Positions 35,425-43,887 of a stretch of 64,000 bases of DNA are shown here, one piece after another (position 1 is the stretch's first letter; every line of letters begins with the position of its first letter). Below the pieces are notes generated by a model, which saw nothing but the letters and a program-made list of their open reading frames with translations, searched no databases and had not been told where the DNA came from. Origin of the DNA: Fibrobacter sp. Lineage in GTDB: Bacteria > Fibrobacterota > Fibrobacteria > Fibrobacterales > Fibrobacteraceae. A program made the position numbers and the translations under genes. The stretch covers positions 1 through 64,000 of the forward strand of contig JAKSIL010000011.1 of the NCBI GenBank assembly GCA_024398815.1, read 5' to 3'.

Positions 35425-35981
35425 GCCGTTTTGTTCTTGGTGTGACCGGGGCGAGTGGCGCCATCTATGCAACGCGCGCGGCGATGCACTTGAAGCGATT
35501 GGGACATTCTGTGTCGCTGGTTGTTTCGGCCCCTGGTCGCGAAGTCGTTGAATTCGAAGGTCAAAAATCGCTGTTTGATTTTGCTGACGAAGAATTCAAT
35601 GTGGATGATTTTTTTGCGGAATGTGCGAGCGGTTCCAGCGATTACGCGGGAATGGCTGTTGTGCCTTGCTCCATGGGAACGCTTGGTCGCATTGCTGCGG
35701 GAACGTCCGATAACTTGCTGGTGCGTTCTGCCGACGTGTGCCTCAAGGAGCGCCGCCCGTTAGTGATTGTACCGCGCGAGATGCCGTACAACTTGATCCA
35801 CATCGAGAATATGGAACGCGTGACGCGCGCGGGCGCCGTGGTGATTCCCGCTTCGCCGCAGTTCTACAGCAAGCCTGCGACGATTGAAGAACTCGTGGAT
35901 ACCGTTGTGGCGAAAATCTTGAAGCACTTGGGAATTCCGCAAGGACAACTGAGCGAAATCGCGAAACCCTGGAATAACTAA
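35421..35981 (+). CDS. ubiX: UbiX-family flavin prenyltransferase
   Basis: Makes prenylated FMN, the cofactor of UbiD-type decarboxylases. The 186-residue protein has the family signs 'GVTGASGAIYATRAAMHL', 'VVPCSMGTLGRIAAGTSDNLL' and 'RRPLVIVPREMPYN', with the conserved Glu and Arg of the active site. In the futalosine pathway the UbiX homologue (also called MqnM) serves the UbiD-like decarboxylase MqnL, which is not in the window. It overlaps menG by 4 bases and lies 5 bases before ubiA. Confidence 0.93.
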   Translation: MSRFVLGVTGASGAIYATRAAMHLKRLGHSVSLVVSAPGREVVEFEGQKSLFDFADEEFNVDDFFAECASGSSDYAGMAVVPCSMGTLGRIAAGTSDNLLVRSADVCLKERRPLVIVPREMPYNLIHIENMERVTRAGAVVIPASPQFYSKPATIEELVDTVVAKILKHLGIPQGQLSEIAKPWNN

Positions 35982-35986
35982 ACTCT

Positions 35987-36880
35987 ATGCTTAAGACGAT
36001 TCTCGAATTTGGTCACATGGTGCGATTCAGCCACTCGCTTTTCGCACTTCCGTTTGCCATCGGTTCCATGTGGGTGGCGGCTGACGGTTTTCGCGGAATG
36101 TCGGCTGCGGCTACTGCGAAACTTGTGCTTTTGATTCTTGGATGCATGGTGACGGCGCGCAACAGCGCCATGAGTTTCAACCGCATTGCCGATGCGAAAA
36201 TCGACGCGGAGAATCCGCGCACGGCGAGGCGCCATTTGCCGAGTGGTAGACTCAGCAGGCGTTCCGTATGGGCGTTTCTCGCGTTTAATGGAATTCTGTT
36301 CGTGGCATTTGCGTGGCTCTTGCAGCCGCTCGCTGGCGCCTTGGCTGTGCCTGTGTGGCTTGCGCTACTTTCGTATTCGTACTGGAAGCGCTTTTCGTGG
36401 CTTTGCCATTGGTTCCTTGGATTTTCCATCGGCATGAGCCCGCTGGGCGCGTGGATTGCCGTGCGCGGTGAATTTGCCGTGTTCCCGATTTTCTTGATGT
36501 TCATTTTGATGCTGTGGATGGGCGGTTTCGACATCATTTACGCCACGCAGGATATGGAAATGGACCGCAAGCAGGGTTTGCATTCCGTGCCTGCGCGTTT
36601 TGGAATCGAGAAGTCCTTGCGCATTGCGCTTGCGAGCCATATTGCGATGCTTGCCCTGTGTGTGGGCTTTGGAATTTTCTGGAGCATGGGATGGGTCTGG
36701 TGGACCGTGACTGGCCTTATGACCGCTGCCGTGCTGTACATTCATCTGTTCCGCAAGTCGAACGACTTGGATGCCATGAACCGCGATTTCTTTTTGGCGA
36801 ATGTCGCCATAAGCGTCTTGGTGATGGTGGGCCTTTTCGTGTGGATTTGCCTTGGAGGAAACGTCGATGCCCTTTACTAG
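35987..36880 (+). CDS. UbiA-family prenyltransferase, menaquinone type (MqnP-like)
   Basis: A 297-residue membrane protein with about eight segments. The first Asp-rich motif is 'NRIADAKIDAENPRTARR' (N-x-x-x-D-x-x-x-D) and the second 'DMEMDRKQGLHSVP', both binding Mg-diphosphate in this family. The neighbours menG and ubiX and the mqnB and mqnD genes elsewhere in the window point to prenylation of 1,4-dihydroxy-6-naphthoate, the MqnP role. 4-hydroxybenzoate prenylation (ubiquinone) is unlikely in an anaerobe with the futalosine route. Confidence 0.9.
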   Translation: MLKTILEFGHMVRFSHSLFALPFAIGSMWVAADGFRGMSAAATAKLVLLILGCMVTARNSAMSFNRIADAKIDAENPRTARRHLPSGRLSRRSVWAFLAFNGILFVAFAWLLQPLAGALAVPVWLALLSYSYWKRFSWLCHWFLGFSIGMSPLGAWIAVRGEFAVFPIFLMFILMLWMGGFDIIYATQDMEMDRKQGLHSVPARFGIEKSLRIALASHIAMLALCVGFGIFWSMGWVWWTVTGLMTAAVLYIHLFRKSNDLDAMNRDFFLANVAISVLVMVGLFVWICLGGNVDALY

Positions 36881-37097
36881 CAAACGCCCCGATGGAAAAT
36901 TTACGAATGCGGACAAAGTAAAAATGTTCCAGCAGATGGGCTCCGTGGCAGCGGTAATCGCTCTCGCCTTGATTATCCTGATTGAGTCGGGCTATGCGGG
37001 CGCGCAGATGGAACTGGCCAATATGGGACTCACCGCCATGATTGTGGTTCTTGCGGTATCGCTCATTGGCAGCATGTACTTCAAGAATAAAAAGTAA
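36867..37097 (+). CDS. Small two-pass membrane protein
   Basis: A 76-residue protein. The ATG at 36867 has GGAGG about 8 bases upstream, inside the end of ubiA, so the genes overlap by 14 bases. Two hydrophobic segments (about 31-46 and 55-71) follow a polar N-terminus 'MPFTSKRPDGKFTNADKVKM'. No family is recognised. Coupling to the menaquinone genes suggests a membrane accessory role, which is inference. It ends 2 bases before the convergent birA gene. Confidence 0.75.
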   Translation: MPFTSKRPDGKFTNADKVKMFQQMGSVAAVIALALIILIESGYAGAQMELANMGLTAMIVVLAVSLIGSMYFKNKK

Positions 37098-37099
37098 TA

Positions 37100-38020
37100 T
37101 TAGATTTCAAGATCGGCGGAGTACACGGTCTGTACTTCACCATCGTCTGTTTTAAAGAGCAGGCTACCGTCGGGATTCATGTCAAGGATGCATCCCGATT
37201 TTTTTATGGAACCTTCGCCGCTGTTGCGGTTCGCGTCGGTGCAGTTGTTGTTGACGACGATGGTGCCGCGGCATCCGATGAACTGGTCCATTTTGCGCCA
37301 GGCGTTTACCCACGGCGAAATCCCGAAGGCCTTGAATTGTCCGATGGCGCGCTCGAGGCTTGCGACGAGAGCGCGGAGCAGTTTTTCGCGGTTGATTTGC
37401 TTTTTGAAAATCGCTTTGAGCGTGGTGACGCTGCGGCCCAGGTGCGCGTAGTCGGCGGGGTCGCTGTTCACGTTGATGCCGACTCCGAGCGAGAGCGCGG
37501 GCTTTCTTTGCGGTGCGGTAGTGGCGCAACTCGCGGTGCTGCTCGCGGGGGTGGCTGCAGAATTGGATTGCGCTGGAACGAAAACGATTTCGGCGAGGAT
37601 TCCGCAGAATTTGCTTTTGCCGAACAGGATGTCGTTTGGCCACTTGACGGTGATGCGTTCGCCGTTATCGCCGGCAGGCGCGCCGTTTGACTGTTCGCCC
37701 ATGGCGTTGAATACTTCTGCAAAAGTCAGTGCCGTCACTTGCGTAATCTGCGCAAAACTGTTGGGCGCAATTCCATCGAGCGGTACGAGAATGTTGAAGT
37801 AGAGGTTTTTGCCGGCGGGGGAGTCCCAGGTGCGTTCGTGTCGCCCGCGGCCGGCCGATTGCGAATCGGCGACGATGAGCGCGCCTGGAGCGATGTCGCC
37901 AGCGACGGCCTTCGTCTTCATCAAACTGTGGGTGCTTTCGATTTGCGGAAATAGAAATGCCGTCGCGGATTCAAAACCGCTCAGTTTCCAATGTTCAAAC
38001 GGAATTTCGCTAGAAAACAT
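37100..38020 (-). CDS. birA: Biotin--[acetyl-CoA-carboxylase] ligase, no DNA-binding domain
   Basis: Attaches biotin to biotin-dependent carboxylases. The 306-residue form starting at ATG 38020 begins one base after the upstream stop; a longer frame to 38170 overlaps that gene. The biotin-AMP loop is 'SAGRGRHERTW', then 'KWPNDILFGKSKFCGIL' and 'LGVGINVN'. It lacks the N-terminal helix-turn-helix of E. coli BirA, so it should be an enzyme only. Two low-complexity inserts sit in loops: 'GEQSNGAPAGDNGE' (about 108-121) and an Ala/Ser/Thr-rich stretch (about 149-175). Confidence 0.92.
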   Translation of the reverse strand: MFSSEIPFEHWKLSGFESATAFLFPQIESTHSLMKTKAVAGDIAPGALIVADSQSAGRGRHERTWDSPAGKNLYFNILVPLDGIAPNSFAQITQVTALTFAEVFNAMGEQSNGAPAGDNGERITVKWPNDILFGKSKFCGILAEIVFVPAQSNSAATPASSTASCATTAPQRKPALSLGVGINVNSDPADYAHLGRSVTTLKAIFKKQINREKLLRALVASLERAIGQFKAFGISPWVNAWRKMDQFIGCRGTIVVNNNCTDANRNSGEGSIKKSGCILDMNPDGSLLFKTDDGEVQTVYSADLEI

Positions 38021-38021
38021 G

Positions 38022-38462
38022 CTACTCTTCGTCCTGCTTTTCTTGCAGTTCTCTGAGAGCTTCTTCGGGGAAGATATTGAAGTATTCCCGCTTTTTGTCT
38101 TCGAACAGTTGCAACATGCGTTCTTGTTCAAATTGCTCGCGGTCGATGTTCTGCATAAAGAATTCATCACGCGCGAAATCGCGGGTGGTCATCAATTTTT
38201 TGATGTCTTCGGAAAGGTCGACATTGTCCCACAATATGTAGTACGACTGCACATCGAGGCTTCCGAAAATGTCGACGTTCAGCATTATGGAGTTGCTTTT
38301 GCTGGAATCGACCAGTTCCACCTTGGATTCACGTTTTTCGGGCCTAAAAATATCAACGTCGCTTACTGGCTTGGAAATGTCCTGAGCCCACAACCCAGAA
38401 ACCATCATCCCGGAGAGGATGAAGAATCCAGAAATAGTCCCATTTAACAACCTAAACGCCAT
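38022..38462 (-). CDS. Exported protein of unknown function
   Basis: A 146-residue protein with a signal peptide (about 1-26, 'MMVSGLWAQD') and a charged mature part, mostly helical at the C-terminus ('REQFEQERMLQLFEDKKREYF'). No family is recognised. It lies just upstream of birA on the minus strand. A promoter-like TTGCTT / TTATAT pair is seen upstream (about 38480-38510). No clear ribosome site precedes the ATG at 38462. Confidence 0.65.
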   Translation of the reverse strand: MAFRLLNGTISGFFILSGMMVSGLWAQDISKPVSDVDIFRPEKRESKVELVDSSKSNSIMLNVDIFGSLDVQSYYILWDNVDLSEDIKKLMTTRDFARDEFFMQNIDREQFEQERMLQLFEDKKREYFNIFPEEALRELQEKQDEE

Positions 38463-38543
38463 TGCTATAAATATAAATTCAAGTTATGCCAAAAAGCAAG
38501 GTGAATGCAAAACCATGTGAGCAAATATCCAAAATTATGCACG

Positions 38544-39551
38544 CTAAATCGCAAGCGGCATCCAAGGTTTGACCACATTGATGGATGTTAACTTGTTCTG
38601 TCTTGCCCTGCGAATGGCTGCTGCGGCAATCATGGCTCCGTTGTCTGTACTCAGGCTACGGTCGGGCACGCAAAAACGGATTCCGTGCCGTGAACAGTAA
38701 TCTTGCAAACGGGTGCGCAACCATGCGTTGGCGCTTACACCGCCTCCCATGACCAAGGTTTTCATCTTAGTCTTTTTGAGGGCGTTCACGGTCTTCTGAA
38801 CGAGACTTCCGACAATGGCGTCTTCCAAGGAGGCGCAGATGTCACCCAGGTTCGTCTGAATGAACTCGGGGGCGTGCGTCTCGGTGTAGCGAAGCACGGC
38901 GGTCTTTAAACCGCTAAATGAAAATTCGCAGCTGTCGTGCGTGTTCAGCGCCCGAGGAAATTCAACGAATTTGCGATTCTTGCCTGCGCCGAGACGGCTA
39001 ATGGTGGCGCCTGCGGGGTACTTGAGGCCTAGCAGCTTTCCGCATTTATCAAACGCTTCGCCGGCGGCATCGTCGCGTGTGCGGCCGATGCTCGTGTACT
39101 TGAAGCCGGGTTCTTCCATCACCAGTTCGGTGTGGCCGCCTGAAACCGTAAGCGTCAAAAAAGGAGGTTCTATATCCGGGTTGCTAAGCCATGCTGCAGC
39201 CAAGTGCCCTTCCAAATGGTTCATGCCGTAGGCGGGAATCTGCAAATCGCGGGCGAGGCCTTTTGCAAAACTGGCGCCCACGAGCAGCGGTCCCATCAGG
39301 CCCGGACCCGTGGTATAGGCGATGGCGTCAATGTCCTTGAGCTCGATGCCCGCTTCTTTTACAGCGGCTTCTGCAATGGGCGCAATCTTCTGGAGATGGG
39401 CTCGTGCGGCAATTTCCGGGACGACGCCTCCATAGAGGGCGTGTTCGTCGATTTGGCTGTAAAGCGGGTTCGAAAGAACTTTGAGAGGGTTGTCTTGCAA
39501 AATAGCGCAGGCGGTTTCGTCGCAGCTGGATTCAATTCCAAGCCAAATCAT
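38544..39551 (-). CDS. tsaD: tRNA threonylcarbamoyladenosine synthase subunit TsaD
   Basis: Transfers threonylcarbamoyl to A37 of ANN-decoding tRNAs, with TsaB and TsaE, which are not in the window. The 335-residue protein has 'GIESSCDETACAIL', the metal-binding 'NHLEGHLAAAW', 'SGGHTEL' and 'GGGVSANAWLR'. Its ATG overlaps the stop of the ybbR-like gene by 4 bases. trmO, which methylates the product of this pathway in some tRNAs, is at 60.0 kb. Confidence 0.96.
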   Translation of the reverse strand: MIWLGIESSCDETACAILQDNPLKVLSNPLYSQIDEHALYGGVVPEIAARAHLQKIAPIAEAAVKEAGIELKDIDAIAYTTGPGLMGPLLVGASFAKGLARDLQIPAYGMNHLEGHLAAAWLSNPDIEPPFLTLTVSGGHTELVMEEPGFKYTSIGRTRDDAAGEAFDKCGKLLGLKYPAGATISRLGAGKNRKFVEFPRALNTHDSCEFSFSGLKTAVLRYTETHAPEFIQTNLGDICASLEDAIVGSLVQKTVNALKKTKMKTLVMGGGVSANAWLRTRLQDYCSRHGIRFCVPDRSLSTDNGAMIAAAAIRRARQNKLTSINVVKPWMPLAI

Positions 39552-40588
39552 TCCTCGTCCTCCTCGTCTTCCTCTTCGCCGTAGTCTTCGTTCGTTTTGT
39601 TCGTTTCTGAAGAGGCCGCCGGCTTTACAACTTTCTTGACAAGAGAAACCTTGTCAGGAATAATCTGCGTCGCCTTTATGGACATTTCGCGATTGACGTT
39701 TGTGTTCAGCTTTAGCTTGACGGTGGGGGGCAGACTGTCGACGTCTTCGATGGCGAAACGGTTGTATTCGATAAACAGTTCCACGTTTTCGTTTGTCATG
39801 GAATCAAGAACGCGCTCTCCTCCGGTAATTTCTATGTCGACGGAGTCAGGTACGAGTTTCGCTGAGCCTTTTTCGTAAATGCCTATGAGCTGTACCGGAA
39901 TTTTCTCGAACTTTTTCGTCGCGATTTTTTGCACGTCGACGATAATCGAGATGCTGGAATCGCTCGGCGTCACGTAGGCGGGGAAGAGGTCGAAGTTCAA
40001 GGGGATGGTGTATTTTTTGCCGGTCTTGAGTGTATCGAAATCCAATGAATCGGTGGGAATTTCAATCATGCGGGTGAGGGCGTTCCTTGCGCCAGAAACA
40101 GTGACGAATTCAGGAGAAAGCTTGGGCTCGTCGCTCAGCAGGTAGCCTGCCGCCGTATTGAATGTGACGTTGGAGCGTACGGGGATGTTTCTTTGGATGC
40201 GGGTGTCCAGTTCGAGGTCGATGAACATGAGCTGGTTGTCGGGTTCCACAAATTTGATGTTCGGATAATTTTGTGCAACGAAGTTCTTGGCGGTGACGTG
40301 CTTGCGGGTCGCGCCCAGTTCCGCATTCTGCAGGTCGAGGACGATGGATGCGACCGATGAATCGCCCGTTCTGAGTCGGGAGCGGAATCGCATGAGGTCA
40401 AAGGCCTCGCCTTCGACTTTTACCTGGAGGGTCTGGGGCGGCTTCGAGGCCACGGCCAGCATTTCGGGGAGCTTTACGAGTCGAACGGGCAGCTCGACAG
40501 TGACTTGGAATGAGTTTAGCGACATTACGTAGAGCCATAGTGCTATGGCGAAGATGAACGCAGTAATCTTTAATCCAATGTGTTTCAT
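39548..40588 (-). CDS. YbbR-domain protein with acidic tail
   Basis: A 346-residue protein with one N-terminal membrane segment ('GLKITAFIFAIALWLYVMS', about 5-23) and several YbbR-type beta repeats outside ('VTVELPVRLVKLPEML', 'IPVRSNVTFNTAAGYL'). In Firmicutes YbbR (CdaR) regulates the diadenylate cyclase CdaA; here no cdaA lies next to it. The last residues 'EEDEEDEE' form an acidic tail. ATG at 40588 is chosen over a start at 40645 because it directly precedes the membrane segment. Confidence 0.85.
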   Translation of the reverse strand: MKHIGLKITAFIFAIALWLYVMSLNSFQVTVELPVRLVKLPEMLAVASKPPQTLQVKVEGEAFDLMRFRSRLRTGDSSVASIVLDLQNAELGATRKHVTAKNFVAQNYPNIKFVEPDNQLMFIDLELDTRIQRNIPVRSNVTFNTAAGYLLSDEPKLSPEFVTVSGARNALTRMIEIPTDSLDFDTLKTGKKYTIPLNFDLFPAYVTPSDSSISIIVDVQKIATKKFEKIPVQLIGIYEKGSAKLVPDSVDIEITGGERVLDSMTNENVELFIEYNRFAIEDVDSLPPTVKLKLNTNVNREMSIKATQIIPDKVSLVKKVVKPAASSETNKTNEDYGEEEDEEDEE

Positions 40589-40633
40589 AATTGCCCCATA
40601 AAGAACATCAACAAAAATAATTATATTCGGAGC

Positions 40634-41521
40634 GTGTTCGGACAACTCGGTTATTTAATAGCAGAATCTTTTCGTGGGTGGCGTCAGCAGCGTACGGTGA
40701 TTTTGCCGTCGCTCATAACGATTTTCCTATGTTCGCTGCTCCTTTCATCGTCTTTGGTGGCTCTCGGGGGCGTTTTCCGCGTGCTGGCCGCCGAAAAGAA
40801 ACTGTACACGGTGGAGGCTTTCTTGCCGGAATCCGTGCCTCAGGATTCCTTGAAAACCATTCAAAATCGGTTGGAAAGTACTAAGCATGTGGGTTCGGTG
40901 GAATTCGTGAGTGCCGATTCTGCATTGGCCGATTTCCGTAGGCACTTCAACGGTGAAATGCTGGACCTTGTGGACGATAATCCCTTGCCGCCGTTTTTCA
41001 GAATATCCATGGATGAGTCTAGCCGGAACCCTGCGGACTTGACTGAACTCAGGAACATGTTGCGACGTGAGGGAACGTTTGAAGAAGTTCAGGCTCCTGT
41101 GGAATGGGTCGAGAAGATTTCGGCCTGGAAGTTCAGGATGATTTTTTGGCCGATTTGCTTGAGTGTGCTTTTGTTGGTGACATTGTCGCTTATCATTTGC
41201 AACTCGGTCAGGCTTTCGCTTTTAAGCCGCAGACTGCTTGTCGAAAACATGAAATACGCGGGAGGGAGCTATTACTTTATCGAGTTCCCGTTCGTGCTTG
41301 AAGGCTTGATGCAGGGCTTTGTCGGTTGCGGACTTTCTGTAGCGCTTTTGGCCGTCGTGCTGAATTCCGTAACGCAGGCAGTCCCCATGCTTGGGGAATA
41401 TTTGGGGAACTTCGGATTCCTGTTTGCATTGATTGTCATTATGGTAAGCGCACTGTCGGCGTATTTCAGTTATCGCACCGTGCGAGGCTTTTTGCAGATG
41501 GCCCGTAACGAACAGGATTGA
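40634..41521 (+). CDS. ftsX: FtsX-family cell division permease
   Basis: A 295-residue protein with the FtsX layout: one membrane segment (about 23-45), a periplasmic domain ('AEKKLYTVEAFLPESV', 'VEFVSADSALADFRRHF') and three segments at the C-terminus ('ICLSVLLLVTLSLIICNSVRLSLLSRR'). It has no ATPase partner gene (ftsE) beside it. The following gene encodes an EnvC-like protein, so the pair should relay a signal to amidases at the division site. The start is uncertain: GTG at 40634 fits the protein family, but its GGAG lies only one base away, and an ATG at 40580 is an alternative. Confidence 0.88.
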   Translation: MFGQLGYLIAESFRGWRQQRTVILPSLITIFLCSLLLSSSLVALGGVFRVLAAEKKLYTVEAFLPESVPQDSLKTIQNRLESTKHVGSVEFVSADSALADFRRHFNGEMLDLVDDNPLPPFFRISMDESSRNPADLTELRNMLRREGTFEEVQAPVEWVEKISAWKFRMIFWPICLSVLLLVTLSLIICNSVRLSLLSRRLLVENMKYAGGSYYFIEFPFVLEGLMQGFVGCGLSVALLAVVLNSVTQAVPMLGEYLGNFGFLFALIVIMVSALSAYFSYRTVRGFLQMARNEQD

Positions 41522-41524
41522 TTT

Positions 41525-42769
41525 ATGCGCCTGTTCAATGTCCGCTGGATTGTCTTCTTGGTCTGCCTGCTTGTCGGGTTTTCTATGGCTGCGCCCAAAA
41601 AGACGGATGCACAGATCAAGGAACAAAAAACGGCTCTGAAAAAACTGGAGACGGACCTCGCCAAAAAACGTGAGGAACTGGCCCAGATTGAAAGTGAAGA
41701 AAAGGGTGTGCTCAACACGATATCCCTTATAGACCAGAACTTGAACCAGACCCGCAACTATATCGGCGAACTCGCCAAAAGCGAAGTGATGGTTCAGCGT
41801 GTGCTGGTCCAACTGGCCCATGATATCGATTCCCTGGATGCAAAGATAAAAGTTCGTAAGGAAACCATGAAAAAAAGGATACGGACTTTATATGTAAACG
41901 GCAGGAACAGCGAAGCCCAGGCTCTTTACAAACTGATGACGCAAGAAGGGAATCCTGATCGACAGGCGTACTGGGTTCATCATATACTGTACAACGACCT
42001 CCAGGAAGTCAATCTGTTGAAGCGTCTCGTGAGCGAACGCGATGAAAAAAAACAACAGGAAATGGCTCACCTTTCCGACCTTTCGACCTTGCGCAACAAG
42101 AAGGCCGCCGAAGAAAAGGGACTCGTGAGCCAAATGAGCGGCCAGGAACGCATGCTTACAAGCCTCAAGCACGATAAGGAAATGCAGCACAGGGCTCTCC
42201 AGGAATTCGAACGCAACCAGAAAACGATGCTCGCCCTTATAAAGAAACTCGAAGAAAAGAGAAAGAAGGAAATCGAGGCCGCGAAGAAGGCCGAGGCCGA
42301 ACGCAAAAAGAAAAAAGACAAAAAGAAGCCGGAAAAAGAAATTACAAAGCCGAAGAAGACGATTGCCACGAGCGTCAAGGGCCCCAAGTGCATGCCGCTC
42401 GAGGGCGAAATCATAAGCCAGTACGGCTTGCAGGAGCATCCGGTGCTGCATATCGCCACCCGCAATCTGGGCATTGAAATTCGAGGCAAGCGCGGTGGAA
42501 TGGTGCGTGCCGCCGCTGCCGGTACGGTGGTGATGGTTTCCGAAATTGATGGGCGCGGCCCGTCGGTGATTGTGGAACACGAGGGTGGAACATATTCCGT
42601 GTACGGACATTTGCGCTCGATTCGCGTAAACGAGGGCAAGGAAGTGCGTAATTGCGAAGAAATTGGCGAAGTCGGCGATATCGCTTCGTTAAATGGAATT
42701 AAATTGTATTTCCAAGTTAGCGAAGGCACCCAGACGGTTGACCCGCTACAGTGGTTGAAACAGAAATGA
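41525..42769 (+). CDS. envC: EnvC-like amidase activator with inactive LytM domain
   Basis: A 414-residue exported protein: signal peptide (about 1-22), a long coiled coil (about 25-260), a Lys/Glu-rich linker and a LytM/M23 domain (about 300-414). In active M23 peptidases zinc is held by His and Asp in HxGxD and by HxH. Here the first is 'NLGIEI' and the last is 'LYFQV', so the zinc ligands are lost, as in EnvC and NlpD, which activate amidases instead of cutting. It begins 3 bases after ftsX and its stop overlaps holB. Confidence 0.9.
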   Translation: MRLFNVRWIVFLVCLLVGFSMAAPKKTDAQIKEQKTALKKLETDLAKKREELAQIESEEKGVLNTISLIDQNLNQTRNYIGELAKSEVMVQRVLVQLAHDIDSLDAKIKVRKETMKKRIRTLYVNGRNSEAQALYKLMTQEGNPDRQAYWVHHILYNDLQEVNLLKRLVSERDEKKQQEMAHLSDLSTLRNKKAAEEKGLVSQMSGQERMLTSLKHDKEMQHRALQEFERNQKTMLALIKKLEEKRKKEIEAAKKAEAERKKKKDKKKPEKEITKPKKTIATSVKGPKCMPLEGEIISQYGLQEHPVLHIATRNLGIEIRGKRGGMVRAAAAGTVVMVSEIDGRGPSVIVEHEGGTYSVYGHLRSIRVNEGKEVRNCEEIGEVGDIASLNGIKLYFQVSEGTQTVDPLQWLKQK

Positions 42770-43887
42770 TAGAGTATCGCTTAAAGGGACCTGCTTCCCA
42801 GGAACGTCAAAGAATACGCCTGATGTCGGCGCTGCGTGAAAACCGTTTCCCGCAGTCGATTCTCATAGACGGTCCTTCGGGAATTGGCAAAAAGGCGTTG
42901 GCCATTGAAATTGCCAAGGCACTTTTGTGTACAGATCCGGATATGCGCCCGTGCGGTCATTGCTTCGGATGCAAGATGGCCGCCGATGCCGGGGCTACCG
43001 ACAACTGGGTGTTCCCTATGATAAGCGCAGAAGCGAATGCCAAGAGTTCGTCCGAGGTTTCTTCCAGGAGCACGGCGAAGACCGTCCAGGATTACAAGCT
43101 TTCCTATATCCAAAAGATTTTTGAGAACCCCTACAGCATTGAAATATTCGATGCCGCTGCCGAAATATCGGTAGGCCTTATCCGTACGTTGTCGGATTCC
43201 TTCGCCCTTAAAAACGACCGTGTGCGCGTGGTTATCATCGCCGAAGCCGACCGCATGAACGAGGCGGCTTCGAACGCTTTCTTGAAGACGTTGGAAGAAG
43301 TCCCTGCCAATACCTACTTTATTTTGACCACGTCGTCCCGTGAAAAAATGCTGCAGACTAATCGCAGTCGTTGCCTCGCTTTGCATCTGTTGCCGCTTTC
43401 CGACGAAGAGGTTCGCAGCGAGGCCGTTCGCATCATGGGCGATGAAGCCGAAGATTCGATAGACGACGATATCGTGGGCCTTGCCGTAGGTTCGCCGGGG
43501 AAGGCGATTTACTATGCGAAAAGCGGAAACGAAATTTTCAATCTTGCGTCGAAGTTCTTGAGCCTTTCGCTTCAAAACGCTTATTACGAATTGTTCGAAC
43601 TGCTGGACGATGCAAAAATCAAGGAAGTTGTCGATGCGGTCCATTTGCTGGAAGTGCTGTCGTTCCTCATTGCCGACTTGATTCGCAGGCAGACCGGAGC
43701 AAACATTAGAATTCCGAATACGACATCCCAGATCAGTTTGGAGGCGCATCCGGGCATCGACGTAGTGGCCTTGAACAAGGCTTTGACCGATGTGCAGGAA
43801 ACGATTTCCAGGGCCTTTGCCCGCCGAACCCCTGTTGCCATTCTGCTGCAGGCTCTTGCAATTAAGTTATTCGAAGGTTACAAGTGA
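42766..43887 (+). CDS. holB: DNA polymerase III clamp-loader subunit delta prime
   Basis: A 373-residue AAA+ clamp-loader protein. It has the P-loop 'GPSGIGKKALAIEIAKAL', a zinc-binding cluster 'CTDPDMRPCGHCFGC', the sensor region 'NEAASNAFLKTLEEVPANTYFILTT' and the 'RSRC' arginine-finger motif. The pattern fits the delta prime subunit, though short DnaX-like proteins look similar. It overlaps envC by 4 bases and recJ by 1 base. Confidence 0.87.
   Translation: MIEYRLKGPASQERQRIRLMSALRENRFPQSILIDGPSGIGKKALAIEIAKALLCTDPDMRPCGHCFGCKMAADAGATDNWVFPMISAEANAKSSSEVSSRSTAKTVQDYKLSYIQKIFENPYSIEIFDAAAEISVGLIRTLSDSFALKNDRVRVVIIAEADRMNEAASNAFLKTLEEVPANTYFILTTSSREKMLQTNRSRCLALHLLPLSDEEVRSEAVRIMGDEAEDSIDDDIVGLAVGSPGKAIYYAKSGNEIFNLASKFLSLSLQNAYYELFELLDDAKIKEVVDAVHLLEVLSFLIADLIRRQTGANIRIPNTTSQISLEAHPGIDVVALNKALTDVQETISRAFARRTPVAILLQALAIKLFEGYK

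Noticed and set aside
38021-38170. N-terminal extension of BirA as a DNA-binding domain
   Set aside because: The extension overlaps the upstream gene and reads as Ser/Lys/Cys-rich sequence with no helix-turn-helix pattern.
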